Part shown: positions 17,600-26,781 of the stretch, piece after piece
How the letters are laid out: the number at the start of each line of letters is the position of its first letter
Numbering within the stretch: the stretch's first letter is position 1
NCBI GenBank assembly: GCA_037968755.1
Contig: JBBKWB010000056.1
Span: 13,145-77,144, forward strand
DNA: 64,000 nucleotides
DNA from: Woeseia sp037968755
Lineage (GTDB): Bacteria; Pseudomonadota; Gammaproteobacteria; Steroidobacterales; Woeseiaceae
Reading direction: 5' to 3'
Position numbers and translations under genes: made by a program
The notes under the pieces: model-generated
What the model was told of the DNA's origin: nothing
What the model saw: the letters and a program-made list of their open reading frames with translations, nothing else
The model's database searches: none

Positions 17600-18874
17600 T
17601 TAGTTAAATCGATCGCAGCGAAATGGCAGCATATCGATACCTGCTGGTCGTTCATTAATCAAAGCGCAAACGAGGTCTGCGGTTATCCCACACAATGTCA
17701 GGCCAAGATGCTGGTGGCCAAATGCGAGTACTGCGTTCGGGTGCTTCGTCGTTCTACCGATGACGGGCAGGTGGTCGGGAAGGGACGGCCGTCCACCCAT
17801 CCACGAGGTGGCGGTCATGTTCTGAGCTTGCGGCAGCAGTGCTTGCAGATGCTGCTGTAAGCGCTGGAAGTGTTGTTGCCGGGGCGGCAGCTGCAGGCCG
17901 CCGAACTCAACGAAGCCTGTGATTCTCGTGCCAATTGTCATTGGCGTCATGTAGGTATGACGCTCATAACTTGCAATCGGCACTGACAGGTCGGCGTGTA
18001 AATCATTCGCGGTCAGGTGGTAGCCACGCTCTACTTCAAGCGGCAAACGATGACCCAGCTGTTCGGCAAGTGACCGTGACCAGCCACCCGCAGCAATGAC
18101 CAGCTTCGACGCGTTAATCTGCCTGTCAGCATCTTCCAGTACAAAGCCTGCTCCAGAGTCGCAGCGGATACGCTGCACGTCGGCTACTATAAGCTGGCCA
18201 CCGCGCCGTAAGAATGCGTCGCAGAGTGCGCGACAGATGGCATGCGGATCGGCAACATGAGCGGTATCGGGGAAAAGCAGCCCGCCGTACACTGATGGGG
18301 TCAAATCCGGCGCGAGGCGGCGGACAGCGGCTTGCTCAAGCCAGCGTGAATCGATACCGTGCTCCGCGAACCAGTGTTGTCGGGCAAGCAATTTGTGTTT
18401 GTTGCTTGCGCGTTCGCAGACCAGCAGATAGCCGCGTTGCGCCAGTAGTCCGCTGCAACCAGCGTCTGCAAGCAAGCGAGTGAATGAATCCAGACTCGGC
18501 GCAAGCAGTGACTTCAAAGCAGCGATACCATTCGTGTGATGCAACGACGCGGCAACGAACCTCCATAACCACGGCATGATCTGCAGTGCATAGCGCGGGT
18601 GCACAGATAGCGGACTGTTCTTGCCGAACAAGTATTGCGGCGTCATGGCGAGCGTGCGCGGCGAGGCCAGCGGCTCAATCGAGTCGGTTGCAATGACGCC
18701 GGCGTTGCCGAATGAGCAACCTGTGCCCGGAGCTTGCCTGTCGACCAGCACGACGCTCTTGCCAGCGAGTACGAGGCGAAGCGCAATTGCGAGGCCGATA
18801 ATGCCGGCGCCGACGACGGCAATCGGATGATCGGCCGAACTGGCATCGGCTTTCGACTCAGGAAGCGTCATCAT
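17600..18874 (-). CDS. FAD-dependent D-amino acid dehydrogenase, probable D-hydroxyproline dehydrogenase
   Basis: A 424-residue flavoprotein of the DadA/DAO family. The Rossmann motif is V-V-G-A-G-I-I-G-L-A followed by VVLVDRQAPGTGCSFGNAGVI, and a C-terminal FAD-contact segment reads MGGRPSLPDHLPVIG. The start overlaps the end of the proline-racemase-family gene by 17 bases, so they are cotranscribed. In the known bacterial pathway cis-4-hydroxy-D-proline made by the epimerase is oxidised to 1-pyrroline-4-hydroxy-2-carboxylate by such a membrane-associated flavoenzyme, and the DHDPS-type deaminase then acts. Neighbours supply both partner activities, which makes this assignment likely. D-alanine or another D-amino acid as substrate is the main alternative. 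Confidence 0.85.
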   Translation of the reverse strand: MMTLPESKADASSADHPIAVVGAGIIGLAIALRLVLAGKSVVLVDRQAPGTGCSFGNAGVIATDSIEPLASPRTLAMTPQYLFGKNSPLSVHPRYALQIMPWLWRFVAASLHHTNGIAALKSLLAPSLDSFTRLLADAGCSGLLAQRGYLLVCERASNKHKLLARQHWFAEHGIDSRWLEQAAVRRLAPDLTPSVYGGLLFPDTAHVADPHAICRALCDAFLRRGGQLIVADVQRIRCDSGAGFVLEDADRQINASKLVIAAGGWSRSLAEQLGHRLPLEVERGYHLTANDLHADLSVPIASYERHTYMTPMTIGTRITGFVEFGGLQLPPRQQHFQRLQQHLQALLPQAQNMTATSWMGGRPSLPDHLPVIGRTTKHPNAVLAFGHQHLGLTLCGITADLVCALINERPAGIDMLPFRCDRFN

Positions 18875-19835
18875 TGCCTGGCTGAGCGTGCATTCCTGAT
18901 ATGAAGGGATCGGCTGAGTCGAACAGCAACGTGCTGCGGGCAGTCAAATACGCAGAACCGCGAATGCTTGGGTAGACTAGGCCATCGTGAAGCCGCGCTG
19001 TCGCAATAAAAATGCTGCCGGTGATACTTTCCTGCCTCCAGACACCGTCTTCGGGCAGTTTGTTATCGGCAATCAGGCAGGCCAGTTTTGCGCTGGTGCC
19101 TGTTCCACAGGGAGAGCGGTCATAGGCATTGCCAGGGCAGAGGACGAAATTACGGCTGTCTGCTTTACGTTGATCGGACGGGGGACCGCACAGCTCGATG
19201 TGATCAATCACCGCGTCATCCGCGCCTCGCAGTTCGCTTGCATCTAACGCCGCGCGCACGCGGGCCGCATAGCGACTGAGTGTCGCAACATTATTCAGGT
19301 CGATCGTTTGGCTATGGTCATTGACCAGGAAGAACCAATTGCCACCGTAAGCGATATCACCGTGCACCACGCCGATATCGGGAACTGGCAACGCAATATC
19401 CTGCATGTAGCGGTAGCTCGCGACATTATCGACACTGACCTCATGCTCGTTGTGGATAGTCAGTTGCACGGTTCCGGCTGGCGTTTCCAATTGATGCCGG
19501 CCCGGACTGACCAGCCCCTCATGCAACAAGGTAACCGCGACGCCGATTGCGCCATGTCCGCACATGCCCAGGTAGCCAGCATTGTTGAAGAACACGACTC
19601 CGGCGACAGTTTGCGTCGATGCCGGCAGCAGCAGGGCGCCAATCATTACATCGGAGCCGCGAGGTTCGTCTATTACGGCCCGGCGAAAGTAATCGTGATG
19701 CCTCTGCAGTTCCAGTACCGCATCGGCAGCGGTTCGCGCACGCAGCTGCGGTCCACCGGATAAAACGACGCGAGTAGGTTCGCCCCCGGTATGAGAGTCG
19801 ATTACCTGTATCTCGCCAGGCATTGCTGAGCTCAT
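18858..19835 (-). CDS. Proline racemase family, probable 4-hydroxyproline 2-epimerase
   Basis: A 325-residue proline-racemase-superfamily enzyme. Both catalytic cysteines are present, C92 in M-C-G-H-G and C243 in S-P-C-G-T-G-T-S. The two-cysteine pair marks racemases and epimerases; trans-3-hydroxyproline dehydratases have Thr in place of one. Its neighbours, a D-amino acid dehydrogenase, a sodium symporter and a DHDPS-family enzyme, are the standard set for trans-4-hydroxy-L-proline degradation. It therefore most likely converts trans-4-hydroxy-L-proline to cis-4-hydroxy-D-proline in the cytoplasm. Proline racemase activity cannot be excluded by sequence. Confidence 0.88.
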   Translation of the reverse strand: MSSAMPGEIQVIDSHTGGEPTRVVLSGGPQLRARTAADAVLELQRHHDYFRRAVIDEPRGSDVMIGALLLPASTQTVAGVVFFNNAGYLGMCGHGAIGVAVTLLHEGLVSPGRHQLETPAGTVQLTIHNEHEVSVDNVASYRYMQDIALPVPDIGVVHGDIAYGGNWFFLVNDHSQTIDLNNVATLSRYAARVRAALDASELRGADDAVIDHIELCGPPSDQRKADSRNFVLCPGNAYDRSPCGTGTSAKLACLIADNKLPEDGVWRQESITGSIFIATARLHDGLVYPSIRGSAYLTARSTLLFDSADPFISGMHAQPGNDDAS

Positions 19836-19966
19836 TCGAGCAACTCCGTCATGGCGCTATGCCTATCCTTGCACTACATCCAGCCACAGCGAGCCGGCCG
19901 CAAGTGTTCCGCAACTGCAAGCCCGGATCGCCGCTTAACCCAGTCTCTGTCGCTGGGCGCAATCAA

Positions 19967-19978
19967 CGTTGTACAACG
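19967..19978. promoter_or_regulatory. Palindrome upstream of the epimerase gene, possible operator
   Basis: CGTTGTACAACG is a perfect 12-base palindrome 132 bases upstream of the epimerase start. TTGTACAA-type cores are bound by many GntR-family regulators, some of which control hydroxyproline genes, but no GntR gene is in the window. Confidence 0.35.
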
Positions 19979-20008
19979 ATAGCGTGATTTCGACAGTCCC
20001 GTTCGTAC

Positions 20009-21397
20009 TCATGCAGAAATACTACTTACAAATACGAACGCGACTGCGACCGGCACGACGTAACGCATCAGGATACGCCACAGGCGGAAGCCTGCTCCGT
20101 CAGTCAGGCCAAGTTCATCGCGAAGCGCATCCGCAGACAGTCTCCAGCCGATGAGGATGCAAGTCAGGAATGCGCCGACCGGCAATAGTACATTGGCCAT
20201 GATGAAGTCAGTCGCATCAAAAAAGGTCTTGTCGGCAAACCCTGGAATGAAACTCAACGGATAAACGTCGGCAATTTCGTTGAATGACAGCACTGAGGCA
20301 AACCCAAGCAGCCAGAGGGCGAAGCCGGCGATGCTGGCGGCTTTTGCTCGCGACCAGCCAAAACGCTCTTCTGCCCACGACTGGATTGGCGCAAACACGC
20401 CAATGCAGGAGGTTATTGCCGCGGCAATCAACAGGAAAAAAAAGAGGCTCGAGAATATCTGGCCACCCGGCAATTCCCCGAATGCGATGGGCAGGGTCTG
20501 GAACACGAGGCCCGGTCCTGTATCGGGCGGCAAGCCATGTGCGAATACCAGTGGGAAGATTGCGAAGCCGGCGAGAAAGGCAACCAGGGTGTCGGCGCCA
20601 ACGACGATGAACGCGTTCTGCGAGATCGAGATGTCGCGAGTCAGGTGTGATCCGTAGGTGATCATTACCGCCATTGCGATGCCAATCGAGAAGAATGCCT
20701 GGCCGAGTGCAATCAACATGGTATCTGCGGTAATGCGTGAGAAGTCCGGCGTTAACAGGAAACTGGCGGCTGCCGACATATCGCCGATCACCCATGCGTA
20801 GCCGACCATCAATACCAGTGACACGAACAAGGTTGGCATCAGCAGGTTGACTGCACGTTCGATGCCACCCCGGATACCGCGGGCATTGATCCATGCGGTA
20901 GCGACAACCACTACGGTATGCCAGAACGCCAGCCGCGCAGGGCTGGCCAGCAAGGCGTCAAAGGTCTGCTGTGAGCGTTCTGCGTCGATGTGCTGAAAAG
21001 TGCCGCGGAGCGCGAGCAGGAAGTAATCAATTGTCCACCCGGCAATTACCGTGTAAGTCAGCAACAACATGAACGCGGCGATTACAGCCATGGTGCCGAC
21101 GCGGCCCCAGTGCCTCGATATGCCGGCTTCGGCAGCCACTGCGCGAATGCTGGACGAGGCGGAGTTTACGCCGTTACTGCGCCGGCCGATTGCCCATTCG
21201 GCCATCACCAGGGGCACACCAATGCCAAAGGCAAACAGCAAATACAGGAAAATGAACGCGCTGCCGCCGTTCTCGCCAACGAGGTATGGAAAACGCCAGA
21301 TATTGCCAAGACCGACTGCGAAGCCGACCGAAGCCATGATGAACGTTGCTCGCGATGTCCAGTTCTCGTGGGCGTTGCCCTGGACTGGTGCTGTCAT
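20009..21397 (-). CDS. Sodium-dependent transporter, SNF/NSS family
   Basis: A 462-residue neurotransmitter:sodium symporter with the LeuT fold. The first helix carries the diagnostic GFAVGLGNIWRFPYL and the following GENGGSAF, and about eleven hydrophobic segments follow. The start at 21397 (M-T-A-P-V-Q) has AGGGGG six bases upstream; the open frame extends to 21436 without family similarity. Placed between the epimerase and the DHDPS-type deaminase, it is a good candidate for the sodium-coupled importer of hydroxyproline or a related amino acid. Substrate identity is inferred from neighbours only. Confidence 0.9.
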   Translation of the reverse strand: MTAPVQGNAHENWTSRATFIMASVGFAVGLGNIWRFPYLVGENGGSAFIFLYLLFAFGIGVPLVMAEWAIGRRSNGVNSASSSIRAVAAEAGISRHWGRVGTMAVIAAFMLLLTYTVIAGWTIDYFLLALRGTFQHIDAERSQQTFDALLASPARLAFWHTVVVVATAWINARGIRGGIERAVNLLMPTLFVSLVLMVGYAWVIGDMSAAASFLLTPDFSRITADTMLIALGQAFFSIGIAMAVMITYGSHLTRDISISQNAFIVVGADTLVAFLAGFAIFPLVFAHGLPPDTGPGLVFQTLPIAFGELPGGQIFSSLFFFLLIAAAITSCIGVFAPIQSWAEERFGWSRAKAASIAGFALWLLGFASVLSFNEIADVYPLSFIPGFADKTFFDATDFIMANVLLPVGAFLTCILIGWRLSADALRDELGLTDGAGFRLWRILMRYVVPVAVAFVFVSSISA

Positions 21398-21525
21398 GTT
21401 GATCCCCCTGGTTGATGCTCTGGCCGCCTGGAGCAAGCCCCGGTGTTGTTGTTATCTTGCGGGCTACGCCTCGCCTGAAACCGCGTAGCTACCGCTGAAG
21501 GTATGCGAATTAGTCGAACACGACA

Positions 21526-22428
21526 CTAACTAGCCAGAATCTTATCAATAGCCGCGGAGGAATCGGTAACAGCTTTCACCAATTGCTCCCGCAGTGCTGG
21601 TGACATGGGCAGGAGCGGCGGCCGCACCGGCCCTGCAGGCCGGCCAGAAGTCAGGCAGGCCTGTTTGACACACTGTATAAAGGCGCCGCTGTGTTCAAGG
21701 CAGTGCATCAAGGGTAATAGCGCGCGCATGATGCGCCGTCCGCGCTCAAAATCGCCGTCGACGACGCAGCAACGGTGAAAGGCGACGGCCTGTCGAGGCA
21801 TGAAGTTGGCAACGACCGAAACCCAGCTGCTCGCACCCCAGGCGAAGAATTCCAGCACGAGGTCTTCTGCACCAGCGCTGAGCTGCAGTTCCGGAAACCG
21901 GCTGACGAGCTGGTGAATGCGCGCCAGGTCGCCGCTCGATTCCTTAATCGCGACAACATTGGAGATTTGCACTGCCAGCTCCAGGAATTCGTCGTCCATC
22001 GATGTGCCGGTGCGTGCAGGGTAGTTGTAAAGGATGATCGGCAGGTCGGCGGCCGCATCGATGGCCCTGACGTGTTGAGCAAGCTCAGACGCTGAGGGCA
22101 GTATATACGGCGGTGCGGCGACCAGCAGCGCATCCGCTCCGGCGCGGGCAGCGGCGGCCCCAAGGTCTGCGCATTGTCCCGCAAGCAGGTCATTCACACC
22201 GCAGATCAGGCTGCAGCGGCCAGCAATGCGCTCCGCCGCGAATGCAAACTGCTTAATCCGCTCCGCCGTACCTAGCGAAAAGAATTCGCCCGTTGAGCCA
22301 CCGACGATGATGCCGGCAACGCCATGGCTGATTTGCCAGTCGATAACATCCCCGAAGGCGTCGAAATCAATAGAGAAGTTATCGCGGAAGGGCGTTATTA
22401 CAGGGGTATAGATTCCATCTAGCTGCAC
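21526..22428 (-). CDS. Dihydrodipicolinate synthase family, probable 1-pyrroline-4-hydroxy-2-carboxylate deaminase
   Basis: A class I aldolase-like enzyme of the DapA/NAL family. The Schiff-base lysine is in N-V-V-A-I-K-E-S-S-G-D and the catalytic tyrosine in I-L-Y-N-Y-P-A-R-T-G. I favour a GTG start at 22428, which gives 300 residues beginning V-Q-L-D-G-I-Y-T-P-V-I-T-P-F, the normal family start and length. The ATG at 22554 would add 42 residues without family similarity and has no ribosome-binding site. In the hydroxyproline pathway such an enzyme deaminates and dehydrates pyrroline-hydroxycarboxylate to 2-oxoglutarate semialdehyde. Gene context supports this over lysine biosynthesis. The next enzyme, a semialdehyde dehydrogenase, is not found nearby. 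Confidence 0.85.
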   Translation of the reverse strand: MQLDGIYTPVITPFRDNFSIDFDAFGDVIDWQISHGVAGIIVGGSTGEFFSLGTAERIKQFAFAAERIAGRCSLICGVNDLLAGQCADLGAAAARAGADALLVAAPPYILPSASELAQHVRAIDAAADLPIILYNYPARTGTSMDDEFLELAVQISNVVAIKESSGDLARIHQLVSRFPELQLSAGAEDLVLEFFAWGASSWVSVVANFMPRQAVAFHRCCVVDGDFERGRRIMRALLPLMHCLEHSGAFIQCVKQACLTSGRPAGPVRPPLLPMSPALREQLVKAVTDSSAAIDKILAS

Positions 22429-22694
22429 AAAATAGTCCCGGATTCGGCGGTGGCTGGCTGCCGCATTATGCTTTGACCAGGGAGCGACGACAATATTGAG
22501 AGCCAGGCGGGCAGGGCTTTGTGTCGCGAATGTGACAGAGAATGACTGGCGCATTTGCTAGATTTCGGCTACAAGTCTCCGTAGTTGGTCATAACTGTGG
22601 TGCGCTCAATGCGATTGCCCGGGGCCAGCTCAGACAAATGTCACCCGTTTGCTTGCGGTTAATGGGCTGACGCTTTCAATTACCAGGGGGAGTT

Positions 22695-25220
22695 ATGAGA
22701 ACTTCAAAGTCCGTTGCCGGGCTACAGGGCGTCGTATTGCTTTCGGCGTTTTGCTTCTGCGCAACGCAGGCACAGAATGTGCTGATCGAAGAAATTGTCG
22801 TCACCGCGCAGAAGCGCGAACAGAATATCCAGGATGTACCGGTTGCCGTCACAGCTTACAGTGGCCGCATGCTCGAAGAATCGGGCATCAAGGACATCCG
22901 CGAGCTGGCGTCAATCGCGCCTGCGTTGATTTCCAGCCAGAGCCAGACCGCCACTACGTCCAGTTTCTCGATTCGCGGCATTGGCACCAGTGGCCAGAAC
23001 TTCGGATTGGAATCGTCAGTAGGCCTGTATATCGACGGCGTCTACCGAGCTCGCCAAAGTTCAATCATTAACAACCTCGTTGATGTGCAAGCAGTCGAAG
23101 TATTGCGTGGTCCGCAGGGTACGCTGTTCGGCAAGAACACGCCGTCCGGTGCTATCAACATGACGACGGTCCGCCCGGGACATGAGCGCAACGCGTTCCT
23201 GGAAGTCACGGGCGGCGATTTCGGCCTGTTGAATTTCGCGGCGGCGAGTAACTTTTCGTTAATCGATGATGTGCTTGCAGTGCGTGCAACGGTATTCACC
23301 GGCGAACGCGATGGCTACGTCTCAGATGTAAATTTGGGCAGCGACAAGATTAATGATCGCAGCCGCGCAGGCGGCCGCCTGCAACTGTATTACACGCCCA
23401 ATGACAAGCTGGATGTGCGTGTAATCGCGGATTATGGCGAGATCAATGAGACCTGCTGCGCCGCATTGACACGGCAGAGTAACGTCACCGCATTTGGCCG
23501 CGACAATGGTATGGGTGGCCCTGTTTTCGGCAGCGACGCACTCTTGCTTTCACTCGGCGGAACTGTTTTTCCGGGCACCGAATTCGACAACTTGACGACC
23601 GCGATGAATCGCTTGCCGCATTCTTCGAATAACGATGCCGGGCTGTCTGTTGAGTTCAACTACGATTTCGACAATGTGACCCTGACCTCGATCTCGGCGT
23701 ATCGGGATTACACGAGTTTCGACCAGATCGACGCCGATTTCAGTAATGTCGATCTCCTGACCGATACGAATATCGGCGAGCAAGAATCGTTTTCGCAGGA
23801 ATTGCGCTTGACTGGCGAAATCGGTGACAAGACCACGTATGTGGCCGGTGTTTACTATTTCCAGCAGGATCTCAATAGTTTGTCGACGCTCAACATGGGC
23901 GCTTCTACTTCGCCGTTCCTGTCCGCAAATCCAACGTTGGCGCAGGCCATCGGGGGCATCAATTTGTTCTCGCCACCGTTTCCGCCAGTTGCCGACCCCT
24001 TTCCGGCCAGTGCGTTTGCGCGAGACGATATGCGCCAGGAGCATGAGAGTTACGCTATTTTCGCGCAGGCCGATTTCGAGCTGAGTGAAACCCTGATTTT
24101 GACCGCGGGCATGCGCTACACGGATGAAGACAAGAAAATGGTTGGGCGCTTCACTAACGGCCCGATGGGCCCGCCACCCGATTTCACTGAAATCGTTACG
24201 GTGTTGACACTCGTGCAGATGGGTCTGCTGGACCCGACCGACCCGGCCAATGCGCCGCGCCTGGCTGGCGCCTTCGGCCCGACCTGGGTGCCTGGCTGGG
24301 GTCTTTACACGCAGCCGGCGCTGGCGCCGCAAGCAGGTTTGAATGAGACGCTGACTGACGACCAGGTAACCGGTACGGTCAAGTTGTCGTGGTTTGCGAC
24401 TGACACCACGATGATCTACGCGTCCTACGGCACGGGTTACAAATCGGGCGGCACCAACACCGACCGTATCAACCCGGTCTTTTCCCAGACGTTTGGCCCG
24501 GAGACCTCCACGGCGTTCGAGATTGGCGTAAAAGCCGACTTCCCAAATCAGAATCTGCGCCTGAACCTCGCCTTGCACAACACGGAGGTAGAAGACCTGC
24601 AGACGAATGCGTTCAGCGGCAATGGCTTTAACCTGCAGAATGCCGGTAACGCCGACACCTACGGTGGCGAACTGGAAGTGTGGTGGAATCCGAGCGAGAC
24701 CCTGCAGTTCCAGGCGAACTATGTACTGTCAATTGCCGATTTCGACAAGTTCCGGAACGGCACTTGCTGGCGGGCGACACCTTTCCACACGGGTACGGTC
24801 GATCCTGGCTTTGATCCGAGTGGTGGTGCCTTCGATCCTACTGCCAGTGTTTGTGACAGAACGGGTGGACGTGTTCCGTCAAATCCTGAGAACAGCTTCT
24901 TCCTCGCTGTGAACAAGAGTTTCAATATCGGCAGTTCGACTACGGCATTCCTCCGAGGCGAGTACGCGTACATCTCGGACGTCATGACAGATGGCAACAA
25001 TGATCCGCTGAAACTGCGGCCGTCGTTTGACAATCTGAACCTGAAGTTTGGTTTGTTCTTTGACAGCATCGACGCCGAACTCTCAGTCTGGGGCCGCAAC
25101 GTTACTGACGAGCGTTTCTACGAGACTGTGTTCGATGTGCCAGTGCAGGACGGTAAGCTAAATGCCTATCCGCACGAGCCACGTACCTGGGGTGTAACGT
25201 TCCGCAAGAACTTCCAATAA
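22695..25220 (+). CDS. TonB-dependent outer-membrane receptor
   Basis: An 841-residue TonB-dependent receptor. A signal peptide ends near residue 26 (C-A-T-Q-A-Q), and the mature start is I-E-E-I-V-V-T-A-Q-K-R-E-Q-N. The plug contains FSIRGIGTSGQNFG and VLRGPQGTLFGKNTPSGAI, and the barrel ends in F-R-K-N-F-Q with the terminal aromatic motif. AGGGGGAG lies just before the ATG. It is divergent from the DHDPS-type gene and ends in a strong terminator. It might serve uptake of hydroxyproline-containing (collagen-like) peptides given its position, but its sequence class is broad and the ligand is unknown. Confidence 0.93.
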   Translation: MRTSKSVAGLQGVVLLSAFCFCATQAQNVLIEEIVVTAQKREQNIQDVPVAVTAYSGRMLEESGIKDIRELASIAPALISSQSQTATTSSFSIRGIGTSGQNFGLESSVGLYIDGVYRARQSSIINNLVDVQAVEVLRGPQGTLFGKNTPSGAINMTTVRPGHERNAFLEVTGGDFGLLNFAAASNFSLIDDVLAVRATVFTGERDGYVSDVNLGSDKINDRSRAGGRLQLYYTPNDKLDVRVIADYGEINETCCAALTRQSNVTAFGRDNGMGGPVFGSDALLLSLGGTVFPGTEFDNLTTAMNRLPHSSNNDAGLSVEFNYDFDNVTLTSISAYRDYTSFDQIDADFSNVDLLTDTNIGEQESFSQELRLTGEIGDKTTYVAGVYYFQQDLNSLSTLNMGASTSPFLSANPTLAQAIGGINLFSPPFPPVADPFPASAFARDDMRQEHESYAIFAQADFELSETLILTAGMRYTDEDKKMVGRFTNGPMGPPPDFTEIVTVLTLVQMGLLDPTDPANAPRLAGAFGPTWVPGWGLYTQPALAPQAGLNETLTDDQVTGTVKLSWFATDTTMIYASYGTGYKSGGTNTDRINPVFSQTFGPETSTAFEIGVKADFPNQNLRLNLALHNTEVEDLQTNAFSGNGFNLQNAGNADTYGGELEVWWNPSETLQFQANYVLSIADFDKFRNGTCWRATPFHTGTVDPGFDPSGGAFDPTASVCDRTGGRVPSNPENSFFLAVNKSFNIGSSTTAFLRGEYAYISDVMTDGNNDPLKLRPSFDNLNLKFGLFFDSIDAELSVWGRNVTDERFYETVFDVPVQDGKLNAYPHEPRTWGVTFRKNFQ

Positions 25221-25469
25221 GTTAAGAGCAAGAACCGGGGCGGCACGTGAAATGAATCACGTGCCGCCTTTTTTTACGCCACGTTAGTACAACGCTTGCC
25301 TGCATTCGGGTGGGCATAACGAACGCGTGATTAATGCAGCGCGTAAAAGGTGCACGCAGACTCACGTCTCCGACGTGACAAACACAGCTTTAGCCGATTG
25401 CCTGGAATGGCTTGTCCGGGCCGGCTTGCCAGGCAATTTGCCAGGCCGAAGTAACCAGTGAGGGACACG
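25221..25469. other. Intergenic stretch after the receptor, mostly featureless
   Basis: Apart from the terminator at its start, this stretch shows a short direct repeat TTGCCAGGC (twice near 25427-25445) and nothing that looks coding. A small ORF begins at 25470. Confidence 0.5.
25239..25275 (+). terminator. Rho-independent terminator of the second TonB-dependent receptor
   Basis: A 12-bp perfect stem (GGCGGCACGTGA / TCACGTGCCGCC) with a 6-base loop is followed by seven T residues, starting 19 bases after the receptor stop codon. Confidence 0.95.
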
Positions 25470-25580
25470 ATGTCAGACAAAAGTTTCAGCGATTCTGTTG
25501 AGCCGAACGCAATCTGGTCGCGATTGTATTCAAAGCACGCCGGTGCGCTGCCCGGTCGCAGCAGGTTGCGGATTTCGTGA
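25470..25580 (+). CDS. Possible 36-residue leader ORF coupled to the hydrolase
   Basis: A small ORF (M-S-D-K-S-F-S-D-S-V-E-P...) with a good ribosome-binding site GAGGG six bases before its ATG. Its TGA stop overlaps the ATG of the following hydrolase (TGATG at 25578-25582), the arrangement expected for translational coupling. The hydrolase itself has no convincing ribosome-binding site. I do not recognise the peptide. It is either a coupled leader peptide or a chance ORF. Confidence 0.35.
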   Translation: MSDKSFSDSVEPNAIWSRLYSKHAGALPGRSRLRIS

Positions 25581-26572
25581 TGGAAAATGCCCCCACAGAA
25601 ACGGCAAGCACTGCGGACGATGCACTGCATGTCAGGCATGCGTCGACAAACTGCCGGTGTGTCGACGGTCACGTGAATGTGAACGGCCTCAAGATTGCGT
25701 ACGAAGCGCACGGCCCGCAGGACGCTGCAGTCATCCTGCTTGTGCACGGCCTGGGCGTACCGTTGTCCGGGTGGCCACCTGAATTGGTTGACAGGCTCCT
25801 GGCGAACGGTTTTCGAGTTGTCATGTTTGATAACCGCGATATTGGCCGTTCTACTTTGCTCGCCGATGCAGGGCAGCCAAACATTGCGATTGAATTCGCC
25901 AAGAGTCGCCTGGGAATGCGGGTCAATGCCCCGTACCTTCTTGACGATATGACGCAGGATGCCGTTGCCTTGCTCGATGCGTTAAATATCGAGCGTGCTC
26001 ACGTGGTGGGCGCTTCTATGGGCGGCATGATCGCGCAGCTCATGGCCATAAATGCTCCTGATCGAGTAACGAGCCTTACGTCGATCATGTCGACCACGGG
26101 CGAGCGCAAACTCCCCGGCCCTCGAAGGGAGATTCGTCGCCACATACTGCAGCGTCCCAGCAGCGATTCTGTTGCACTACGTATGCAGCATGGCATCAAG
26201 ACTTGGGAGCTTATCGGCAGCCCCGGCGCACGTCGCAATTACGACGAGACCCGGCAGTTCCTTGAAGGCCTGTATGCCCGTGGTGTCACTTCTGCCGGCG
26301 TCTTGCGGCAAATGCTTGCGATTATTGCATCGCCCGCGCGCTCAAAGGCGCTGGCGCGCGTACGGTTGCCCGCATTGATAATACACGGCAGTGACGACCC
26401 GCTGGTACCGCTTGCTTGTGGGGAGGCGACTGCAAACGCATTGCCGGATTCTACTCTCCGCGTGGTCCGCGGCATGGGTCACGATTTGCCCGAGCAGTTT
26501 CTACCTGATATAGCGAAATTGATCGGTGAGCATGCTGCCGCCGCTGAGAGTCAGGATCGTCGCGTCGACTGA
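25580..26572 (+). CDS. Alpha/beta hydrolase
   Basis: A 330-residue alpha/beta-hydrolase-fold protein. The oxyanion segment is LLVHGLGVPLSGW, the nucleophile G-A-S146-M-G-G, the acid D273 in HGSDDPLVP and the histidine H301 in GMGHDLP, so the triad is complete. The NRDIGRST segment after strand 4 is typical of the subfamily of uncharacterised hydrolases related to aclacinomycin methylesterase and 3-oxoadipate enol-lactonase. The ATG at 25580 is chosen although a GTG directly precedes it. It may be translated by coupling from the small ORF at 25470. The substrate is unknown. A reductase of the saccharopine dehydrogenase fold follows 209 bases downstream on the same strand. Confidence 0.88.
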   Translation: MENAPTETASTADDALHVRHASTNCRCVDGHVNVNGLKIAYEAHGPQDAAVILLVHGLGVPLSGWPPELVDRLLANGFRVVMFDNRDIGRSTLLADAGQPNIAIEFAKSRLGMRVNAPYLLDDMTQDAVALLDALNIERAHVVGASMGGMIAQLMAINAPDRVTSLTSIMSTTGERKLPGPRREIRRHILQRPSSDSVALRMQHGIKTWELIGSPGARRNYDETRQFLEGLYARGVTSAGVLRQMLAIIASPARSKALARVRLPALIIHGSDDPLVPLACGEATANALPDSTLRVVRGMGHDLPEQFLPDIAKLIGEHAAAAESQDRRVD

Positions 26573-26781
26573 GTGCGCAGCGCCAGCGATGAGCTACTGG
26601 TGAACTTTTCTAATGAACAGTCGTTGTCGTAAGCGCCGCAGCTTCCCGTACAGGGCGTTCGATGCCAGCAGCGGGCGTCCACCCGATTCCGCAGGGCGTA
26701 TGTTTCCCGAATACTATGAACGAGGCCGTGGTTTCCAACGCGCTCTTACACATGCAGGTCCTGATGGCCGGGAGAACGTAA

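Noticed and set aside
22429..22554. N-terminal extension of the DHDPS-family protein from the ATG at 22554
   Set aside because: Those 42 residues do not resemble the family and lack a ribosome-binding site; the GTG at 22428 gives the expected N-terminus.
23550..24578. 342-residue antisense open frame inside the second TonB receptor
   Set aside because: Arg- and Gln-rich translation with no domain; it mirrors codon bias of the receptor gene.
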